From Oscillospiraceae bacterium (lineage in GTDB: Bacteria; Bacillota; Clostridia; UMGS1840; HGM11507): a DNA stretch of 64,000 nucleotides. The notes below the pieces were generated by a model. It saw only the letters and a program-made list of their open reading frames with translations. It was not told the DNA's origin and made no database searches. The stretch covers positions 62,001-126,000 of the forward strand of contig SVKB01000002.1 in assembly GCA_015068665.1 (NCBI GenBank), written 5' to 3'. Position 1 is the stretch's first letter. Every line of letters begins with the position of its first letter. The translations under genes were made by a program, and so were the position numbers. This document shows, one piece after another, positions 58,800-64,000 of the stretch.

Positions 58800-60081
58800 C
58801 TTTAACACACTCAACAGTTTTATTTTTTATAAAGGGTAAAACAAACTCGTCTATTATCTCCCCTTCGCAGATAATCGGGATTGAGGGGGGAAATTCTATA
58901 ATTGTTTTACCGCTTATTCTTCCCAATGCGTTTTTTAAAGGAACAGTTTCCGTTTCTTTTTTTGATATCTCTCCCGGAGTCATCGCTTTTACGGGAAGTT
59001 TATAGGTTAATTTCGTTTTTGCACCCTCAGCACAAAATTCAATAAGTGATTTTTTCAAAAGCTCAATTTCTTTTTTATAATTATGGATACTTACAATAAA
59101 GGTTATATTGAAGTCATCACACATTTCGGGAACGATTTTTTTCTTTTCCTTAAGAAGCCTTGCCTTATCCTTTGCACAGTCGGTATTGACAACTATTTTA
59201 AAGGCATCGTTATCCGTAAGGATATTTATCCCCATGTCCGAAAGCTCTTTTTTTACCCCTTCAAGATAGCCTTTATATTCCTTAAGCCTTTTTTTACCCT
59301 CCTCTTCCATATAGGAATGCATTGCATCCAAAGAAAGCATAAAAAGATATGAGGGGCTGGTAGAGGTAAAGCATCTTAACCCATTTTTTACCCTGTGGGC
59401 AAGCTCTTTTTTATTTATTAAAATTCCGCCCGTCTGGGTAAGCGAGGGAAGGTTTTTATGAAAGCTTAAGATGGAAATATCAGGGTTTATTTCTCTTTTT
59501 TCAAGGTATTTTATATGGGTGCCGTGGGCTTCGTCAAAAATAGTTACAAGCCCGGCTTTACGGGACATTTTTATTACTTCTTCCTCTTTTGCAAACATAC
59601 CGTAATAATTGGGAGTGGTAATAAAAATTCCTTTGACATCCGTATTTTCTTTAATCGCCCGTTCAACTGCCGAAGGGGTTGGCGGCTCGGGTATATTAAA
59701 ATCATTAAGCTTTGTTTCTATAAACACAGGATCAAGCCCAAATATCCTTACCGCATTTATTGCGGAAATATGGGCATTACGGTCAAGAAGTATTTTATCC
59801 CCCTCCTCAAAAACCGAAAGGGCTGCCATCACTCCCGAGGTTGCACCGTTTACAAGGGGATAAAAAACCTTTGCATCAAACGCCTTCGCCATTTTTTCCT
59901 CAAGGTTCTTTATACACCCTTCCTCAGAAAAAAGGTTGTCGGTCTCTTCAAGCTCGGTAAGATCAAGACTGCTTTTTAAAATACTGTTTAACCTTTTATT
60001 TCTGCCCATGTGACAAGGCGTATGAAAGCTTATATATTTTTTTTTCACATAGCCTTCAAGACGGGATATCAACAAAATCAC
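58789..60081 (-). CDS. Orn/Lys/Arg decarboxylase family PLP enzyme
   Basis: 430 residues, starting at a GTG that overlaps the alr stop (GTGA). A fold-type I PLP domain shows FHTPCHMGRN, FYPLVNGATSGVMAAL, LLDRNAHISAINA, DEAHGTHIKY and the PLP lysine in SFHKNLPSLTQTGG. A short C-terminal domain ends with PGEIS..E...LP-type residues (KAMTPGEISKKETETVPL, VLPFI). This is the short Gram-positive (YaaO/SpeA-like) class that decarboxylates arginine, lysine or ornithine; specificity is not predictable. It is often found next to tmk or holB in Firmicutes, as here. Confidence 0.9.
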   Translation of the reverse strand: MILLISRLEGYVKKKYISFHTPCHMGRNKRLNSILKSSLDLTELEETDNLFSEEGCIKNLEEKMAKAFDAKVFYPLVNGATSGVMAALSVFEEGDKILLDRNAHISAINAVRIFGLDPVFIETKLNDFNIPEPPTPSAVERAIKENTDVKGIFITTPNYYGMFAKEEEVIKMSRKAGLVTIFDEAHGTHIKYLEKREINPDISILSFHKNLPSLTQTGGILINKKELAHRVKNGLRCFTSTSPSYLFMLSLDAMHSYMEEEGKKRLKEYKGYLEGVKKELSDMGINILTDNDAFKIVVNTDCAKDKARLLKEKKKIVPEMCDDFNITFIVSIHNYKKEIELLKKSLIEFCAEGAKTKLTYKLPVKAMTPGEISKKETETVPLKNALGRISGKTIIEFPPSIPIICEGEIIDEFVLPFIKNKTVECVKDEF

Positions 60082-61169
60082 CTGTATTCTTTTTCAATAT
60101 TGGAATTTATAAGAAGGGGGTTAATATTAAGCTTAACAGTATCCCCTGCTTTTACATCGCTTCCCGTAACATCAACAACGATATTATACATACCAACTCT
60201 GCCTAAAAGCTTATAATTGACGCCGTTTATCTCTACATAGATTTTTTTTCTCCACATTTTAAGAGCATTTACGGTCATTCTTATAATATCTCTTAAACGG
60301 AAGGTATCGGGACTTTTTTCAGTCATATAGCCATCCTTATAGCCTATGGGAACAATAGCAATATCAGTAATGGTTTTAGTCTGACAGGTATTGCCGTAGC
60401 CGATATTATGATCTGCCTTAAGAGTTCTTACGGATAATACCTCGGTTTCCATCCAGGCAAGCTTTTTAAGACCGTAGGTATTGGGTATGGGAAGTCTGCC
60501 TAAAATTGCAGAGCCCAGTCTTACCGCATCAAGACGGGTTTCGGGAAAACGAAGCGCCGCCGAGGAGTTGGCAATATGCTTTAATTCAAACTTAAAGTCA
60601 AAGCTTTCTATATAGGAAACCATCTTATTAAACTTTTCAAGCTGTTTTTTGGTTATATCAAACTGTTTTTCAAAGGCACAGGAAAAATGAGAATATATTC
60701 CCGGGCAGTTTAAATTTTTAAGCCTTAAAGCTTTTATAACTTCTTCCTTGTTTTCATCGGAAAAACCGAATCTGCCAAAGCCCGTATCAAGCTTTATATG
60801 TGCCTCGGCAACCTTCTCCAGCGCTTCGGCAATACGCGAATATTCAACCGCATTTTCGTAAGAACCTGCTGTAAGAACTATATTATTTTCTATAAGCGCT
60901 TTTATTATTTCCTCTTTATACTGGGGAGTAAGAAGAAGGATTTTTTCTTCGGTAAGCCCTGCCTCTCTTAATTTCAGTGCCTCCTCAACTTCGGAAACTG
61001 CAAAGAAATCAACTCCGCATTCCTTAAGCTTTCCGGCAAATCCCACAAGGCCCAGACCGTATCCGTCTCCTTTTATTACGGCGATTATTTTTGTTTTAAC
61101 CGTTTTCTTAAGGATAGACATATTTATTCTTAAATCATCGCAGGATACAATAATTTTCTTATTAACCAT
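60078..61169 (-). CDS. alr: Alanine racemase
   Basis: A 363-residue PLP enzyme. Near the N-terminus AVIKGDGYGLG holds the PLP Lys (here GDGYG rather than the usual ANAYG). HIKLDTGFGRFGF, GIYSHFSCAFE, SSAALRFPETRLDAVRLGSAILGR and the C-terminal-domain VSVRTLKADHNIGYGNT with the second catalytic Tyr complete the match. Alr makes D-alanine for peptidoglycan. It begins 2 nt after the FemAB gene stop, in a cell-wall cluster with femX and gatD/murT. The GDG change beside the catalytic Lys is modest, so activity is likely kept, though a related racemase specificity is possible. Confidence 0.88.
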   Translation of the reverse strand: MVNKKIIVSCDDLRINMSILKKTVKTKIIAVIKGDGYGLGLVGFAGKLKECGVDFFAVSEVEEALKLREAGLTEEKILLLTPQYKEEIIKALIENNIVLTAGSYENAVEYSRIAEALEKVAEAHIKLDTGFGRFGFSDENKEEVIKALRLKNLNCPGIYSHFSCAFEKQFDITKKQLEKFNKMVSYIESFDFKFELKHIANSSAALRFPETRLDAVRLGSAILGRLPIPNTYGLKKLAWMETEVLSVRTLKADHNIGYGNTCQTKTITDIAIVPIGYKDGYMTEKSPDTFRLRDIIRMTVNALKMWRKKIYVEINGVNYKLLGRVGMYNIVVDVTGSDVKAGDTVKLNINPLLINSNIEKEYR

Positions 61170-61171
61170 AA

Positions 61172-62419
61172 CTACTTCCTCTTTGAAAGCTTGGTTTTTA
61201 ATACAAAAAGCTTTCTTCTTAATTCTCTGAAGTTCTTTTCCGCAAAGTTAAACATAAAGTTTAAAAACTTATTGAAGGGAAGCTCCCATTCACCAATAAA
61301 GGTGGTATAAGTGCCGCGGAACTGCTTTTTAAACCTGTATACTCCGTTTGGAATTATACCGTTTTTCTCAGCCTCTCTGTCCTTTGCCTCAATACCGCGA
61401 AAATCATATACATCACAGTTTTTTTCGATTGCCCATTTCATCATTTCCCACTGAAGCTTTTCACTTGGGTATTTATTACGGAATTTATTTCCCGATGCAC
61501 CGTAAAGATACCATACTTTATTTCCGTAATAAATTGCAATAACGCCTGCTATGGCCTGTCCTTTATTATTTTTTATTTCCTCTTCGGGATAATCTCTTTT
61601 TTCTTCTTTAGCCGCCTTTATCAGCTCCTCATTATCGGGATTGTAATAAGCCATATAAAGTCTTAAATTCTCCGGAGCAAAAACGTCATACATTTTTTCA
61701 AAATAGGAAAGGTCTCTTACCACAAAACCGTCTCTTTCACCGGTGGTATTCATAAGTGCGCTGAAGGCTTTTAAATCATCTTTGGTGCCGATTTCGGTTA
61801 CCACTCCGTTTTTTCTTCTGATACGGTTACGGGCATCAGCATCAAACATTGCCATAAGAGCTGCCTCATCCTTCCCCTTTATATCCTGACGGAATACGTG
61901 GCGAGGCTGGATTGCATCAAATTTTTTAGCCTTTTTAGTGCTGTTGCAGGTAAAGCCAAGCTTCTTCAAGGTAGCAATAAAAGTCTCGGATGCTTTAATT
62001 GTACTGTCATTTATAATATTATCGGGCATACGGTTTTTTTCTGCCCACTCACTAAGCTCAAGTCTTGCATCCGAAGGATCGATAACATCGGTATCCATTT
62101 TAAGAGCTAAGCTCTTATATTTTTTTGCAAGTTGCTTTGCACCCTGAATAAGCTCACAAACGGTTTCTTCGTCGGTTATATCACAAACGGGACCGCGGGG
62201 GGTATACATAATTGTAAAAGGAAGAGCGGGAACCTTTCTTATAAGAAGATTCATTGCGCCTTTTATATTTTTTTCATTATCATATACGATTACCGCATCG
62301 TTTATCCATTCGGTTTTTACCCTGCCCCATTTTAAGGACTGCATAAAATTGCCTTTGGGATGAGTTGATACGAACTGCTCAAAAGCCTCTTTATTTGAAT
62401 CGTTTAAAAACTCAGTCAT
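61172..62419 (-). CDS. FemAB-family peptidyltransferase (FemX-like)
   Basis: A 415-residue aminoacyltransferase with two GNAT-like halves and a coiled segment between. It has the family marks NFMQSLKWGRVKTEW (start), FTIMYTPRGPVCDI, RHVFRQDIKGKDEAALMA..FDADARNRIRRK, VWYLYGASGNKFRNKYPSEKLQWEMMKWA and YDFRGIEAKD...GVYRFKKQFRGTYTTFIGEW. FemX-type enzymes add the first amino acid of the interpeptide bridge to lipid II using aminoacyl-tRNA. It opens a femX-alr-decarboxylase-holB-ricT run from its own promoter. Which residue it adds is not predictable. Confidence 0.92.
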   Translation of the reverse strand: MTEFLNDSNKEAFEQFVSTHPKGNFMQSLKWGRVKTEWINDAVIVYDNEKNIKGAMNLLIRKVPALPFTIMYTPRGPVCDITDEETVCELIQGAKQLAKKYKSLALKMDTDVIDPSDARLELSEWAEKNRMPDNIINDSTIKASETFIATLKKLGFTCNSTKKAKKFDAIQPRHVFRQDIKGKDEAALMAMFDADARNRIRRKNGVVTEIGTKDDLKAFSALMNTTGERDGFVVRDLSYFEKMYDVFAPENLRLYMAYYNPDNEELIKAAKEEKRDYPEEEIKNNKGQAIAGVIAIYYGNKVWYLYGASGNKFRNKYPSEKLQWEMMKWAIEKNCDVYDFRGIEAKDREAEKNGIIPNGVYRFKKQFRGTYTTFIGEWELPFNKFLNFMFNFAEKNFRELRRKLFVLKTKLSKRK

Positions 62420-62488
62420 TTTCTTCCTCCACTGATACTTATTAATCTAAAATATCGTCTTGGCATACTACTCCATTACATACTACAT

Positions 62489-62517
62489 ATTATATCACAG
62501 AAAATATAAAAAGTAAA
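62489..62517 (-). promoter_or_regulatory. Promoter of the femX-alr-... gene run
   Basis: On the minus strand TTTACT (62512-62517), 17 nt, TATAAT (62489-62494), about 70 nt before the femX start. Confidence 0.75.
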
Positions 62518-62533
62518 TGTTTATTTTCTTAGC

Positions 62534-62560
62534 AAAAACAGGTCAGATTTATCTGACCTG
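62534..62560 (-). terminator. Terminator downstream of gatD
   Basis: On the minus strand CAGGTCAGAT, loop AA, ATCTGACCTG, then T5: a 10-bp near-perfect terminator. It separates murT-gatD from femX. Confidence 0.88.
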
Positions 62561-62786
62561 CCAGACTGTCGAAAAAGTCGGTCTACCGCAAAAAAAATAA
62601 AAAAATCTCTATAATGTCGATAAATAAAAATATTTATAATTCAAAGTTAAATAGCAAGGGCATCATCGAGAAGCCCTTGCTATTCTTTGCTTTTTATCAA
62701 AATGAATCTTGCCGTACCTTTGTACTGTCTGCATTCATTTTGGTGAAATATCTCTTCCTGTTTCAAAGTCTGCCATTCCCCGGGTG
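62561..62786. other. Non-coding stretch with a possible decayed mobile-element remnant
   Basis: No intact gene. An 11-bp hairpin ATAGCAAGGGC/GCCCTTGCTAT (62651-62683) and the minus-strand words TTTTTCGACAGTCTG (62560-62574 region), typical of the tail of some transposon ends, suggest remnants. A minus-strand frame around 62684-62750 reads like a protein C-terminus (HQNECRQYKGTARFILIKSK then stop) with no start. Identification as an insertion-sequence remnant is uncertain. Confidence 0.35.
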
Positions 62787-63497
62787 CTATATTCCGTATT
62801 TATCCAAAATGAATTTCTGCGCTTTTAATTCGGCTGAATCGTTAAGCTCTTTAAGCTCACCGTTTTCCCCTTTATTTAAAAGGGCTCTTTTAATAAGCTC
62901 ATCGCAGAGAGCGGGGTTTTTCGGTAAAAGGGGTCCGTCCATATAGGTTGCGAAGGTATTTTTATAAATCACACCCTCAAAGCCGTCCCTTCCGTTATTT
63001 CCGCTTCCGTATTTTACCTTGCCGAGCGCAGTATTACTACCGATATCCATTCTGCCTAAGTGATTTTCAAATCCGCAGATTATTCCGAAATCACTTTCAA
63101 CTATGATATCCGAGGAAATTCTTTTATCTCCCTGAACCGAATTTACCGAAAGTATGCCAAGCCCTTCCTTTTTTTCACCCTTTATCTCAAAGCTTTCACC
63201 TAAAAGCTCAAAGCCCGAGCAGACCGCAAGAAACACCTTACCGCCATCAATATACTCTTTTATTTCCTCTTTAACAGGAATAAGCTTTGACAAGGCCAAC
63301 AGGGTTTCTGAGCTTCCTCCGCCGCCAAGGTAAACAATATCCGCATCGGTTAAGTCCACAGGACTGTCAACGCTTATATTACGCACATTGACTTCAATTC
63401 CGTGCCATTTAAGACGCTTTGCAAGACAAATAATATTACCCGCATCACCGAACATATTAAGAAGCTCGGGGAAAATAACAACAATATTCAAGCTCAT
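62787..63497 (-). CDS. gatD: Lipid II isoglutaminyl synthase, glutaminase subunit GatD
   Basis: A 236-residue class-I glutamine-amidotransferase of the CobB/CobQ/GatD type. The start (NIVVIFPELLNMFGDAGNIICLAKRLKWHGIEV) and the DIVYLGGGGSSE strand match; the nucleophile Cys is in FLAVCSGFELLG, and GFENHLGRM contributes the C-terminal His (FENH). With MurT it amidates D-glutamate of the stem peptide on lipid II. It follows murT by 1 nt on the minus strand. The terminator at 62534-62560 lies downstream. Length is typical (about 240). Confidence 0.94.
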   Translation of the reverse strand: MSLNIVVIFPELLNMFGDAGNIICLAKRLKWHGIEVNVRNISVDSPVDLTDADIVYLGGGGSSETLLALSKLIPVKEEIKEYIDGGKVFLAVCSGFELLGESFEIKGEKKEGLGILSVNSVQGDKRISSDIIVESDFGIICGFENHLGRMDIGSNTALGKVKYGSGNNGRDGFEGVIYKNTFATYMDGPLLPKNPALCDELIKRALLNKGENGELKELNDSAELKAQKFILDKYGI

Positions 63498-63498
63498 T

Positions 63499-64000
63499 TT
63501 ATTTCCCCTCCATTTCCTTTAAAAGCTTCTGGCTTTCAAATATCATGGTATAGTTTACAAGAATATATAAAACCTCACCGTCTTTTTCAAGAAGCCTGTT
63601 TATACAGTCGCTTATGTTATCGTATACCGATATTTCCTTATCCAGCTCGCTGTATTTAAGTCTTAAATTAAGCTCGTCCCTTCTCATTCCGCAAAGTCCG
63701 ATGCTTCCGACAGTTTCATTTGAAAGTATATCGGTATCAACATCCCATAGCCAGGAGATGTCTTTTCCGTCCGATTCACAGTCATTAACCGCAATTATTA
63801 TATCCTTCCTTCTTGAATCTGAAAGAACGGTATTTATAGCTTGATTAAAGCCTGCAGGATTTTTCGCAAGATTGAGAATAACCGGCTTTTTTAAGTTAAA
63901 GCTTTCCATTCTGCCTATCTGCGGTTTATAATCGTCAAGGCTTTTTTCAACACCCGAAATATCAATTCCCAGAGTTTTTACCGAAGCTATTGCCGCTAAA
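63499..64000 (-). CDS. murT: Lipid II isoglutaminyl synthase, Mur-ligase-like subunit MurT, 3' part
   Basis: The last 166 or so residues of MurT, entering from beyond the window edge; the frame is open through 64000, so the ATG at 63907-63909 is internal. The segment AAIASVKTLGID...GRMESF and LKKPVILNLAKNPAGFNQAI match the Mur-ligase C-terminal domain, and the tail (DISWLWDVDTDIL, SIGLCGMRRDELNLRLKYS, VLYILVNYT) is the DUF1727 domain unique to MurT. MurT activates the lipid II D-Glu carboxylate with ATP and GatD supplies ammonia. The ATP-binding and Zn-ribbon parts are outside the window. Confidence 0.93.
   Translation of the reverse strand, partial: LAAIASVKTLGIDISGVEKSLDDYKPQIGRMESFNLKKPVILNLAKNPAGFNQAINTVLSDSRRKDIIIAVNDCESDGKDISWLWDVDTDILSNETVGSIGLCGMRRDELNLRLKYSELDKEISVYDNISDCINRLLEKDGEVLYILVNYTMIFESQKLLKEMEGK

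Noticed and set aside
62614-62946. Plus-strand 110-codon frame
   Set aside because: Antisense to the end of gatD and the non-coding stretch, no RBS, no family resemblance.

Overview
The window looks like a chromosomal segment of a low-GC, Gram-positive, spore-forming anaerobe of the class Clostridia, probably a gut or rumen lineage. This rests on gene content: an SCIFF peptide gene, a SpoIID-type lytic protein, RicT/YaaT, MurT/GatD, a FemAB transferase, a ClpE-like unfoldase, NiaR, strong AAGGAG-type ribosome binding sites, and TTGACA-17-TATAAT promoters. Species-level placement is not possible from the sequence alone. I see no prophage, intact insertion sequence or CRISPR array. It reads as ordinary core chromosome with several unusual non-coding elements.

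Layout. 1-3.9 kb: minus-strand membrane genes (LCP fragment, MATE exporter, stomatin-like SPFH plus NfeD, MscS channel). 3.9-7.5 kb: a carbohydrate or amide catabolic set (glycosidase-like protein, TIM-barrel isomerase, class-I glutamine-amidotransferase hydrolase). 7.6-9.8 kb: greA-lysS under one consensus promoter. 9.9-14.1 kb: two unknown genes, a DUF362 protein, an SCIFF peptide gene and argC-argB behind an ARG-box promoter. 14.2-19.0 kb: YhcH-like protein, a hypothetical, a LysM-CAP protein, and an AAA+ ATPase with a YbjN partner. 19.0-20.2 kb: three hairpin arrays followed by tRNA-Tyr, tRNA-Thr and tRNA-Pro, all minus strand. 20.2-23.5 kb: a lone ABC ATPase, a putative small RNA, and clpE.

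23.5-36.6 kb is a cell-envelope block: a glycosyltransferase, a phosphodiester glycosidase, then a tightly packed plus-strand operon (MurJ-type flippase, DUF4330, O-antigen-ligase-like protein, a glycosyltransferase-CsaB fusion, SpoIID) running into queA and tgt. This set fits synthesis, export and pyruvylation of a secondary wall polymer that could anchor SLH proteins. 36.9-42.3 kb: DegV, SGNH hydrolase, and nadA-nadB-nadC-niaR with a promoter buried in an inverted repeat. 42.3-47.1 kb: a Sel1/metzincin-like protein and pnp, rpsO and a pyridoxal-kinase-like gene with structured leaders. 47.2-51.6 kb: cardiolipin synthase, an AraC regulator divergent from an oxidoreductase-isomerase pair. 51.6-56.9 kb: a large DNA-binding-type protein with a sigma-region-4 motif, a glycosidase, a tRNA methyltransferase and a ferredoxin. 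56.9-64 kb: ricT, holB, an Orn/Lys/Arg decarboxylase, alr, femX, then gatD and the 3' part of murT.

The most unusual content is non-coding. First, at 19.2-19.87 kb there are three multi-hairpin units. Two of them share a nearly identical 112-nt constant block and then carry entirely different hairpins between the same ATTTC spacers, each closed by an outer stem that can compete with the last local stem. Second, a roughly 300-nt structured element occurs at 14.67 kb and 36.56 kb with about 97 percent identity over its main body. Both copies lie between convergent genes and end in a terminator on the minus strand. Third, a promoter-to-terminator unit of about 170 nt sits upstream of clpE. None of these matched an RNA family I could recognise with confidence. 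All positions, alignments and foldings were worked out by eye.
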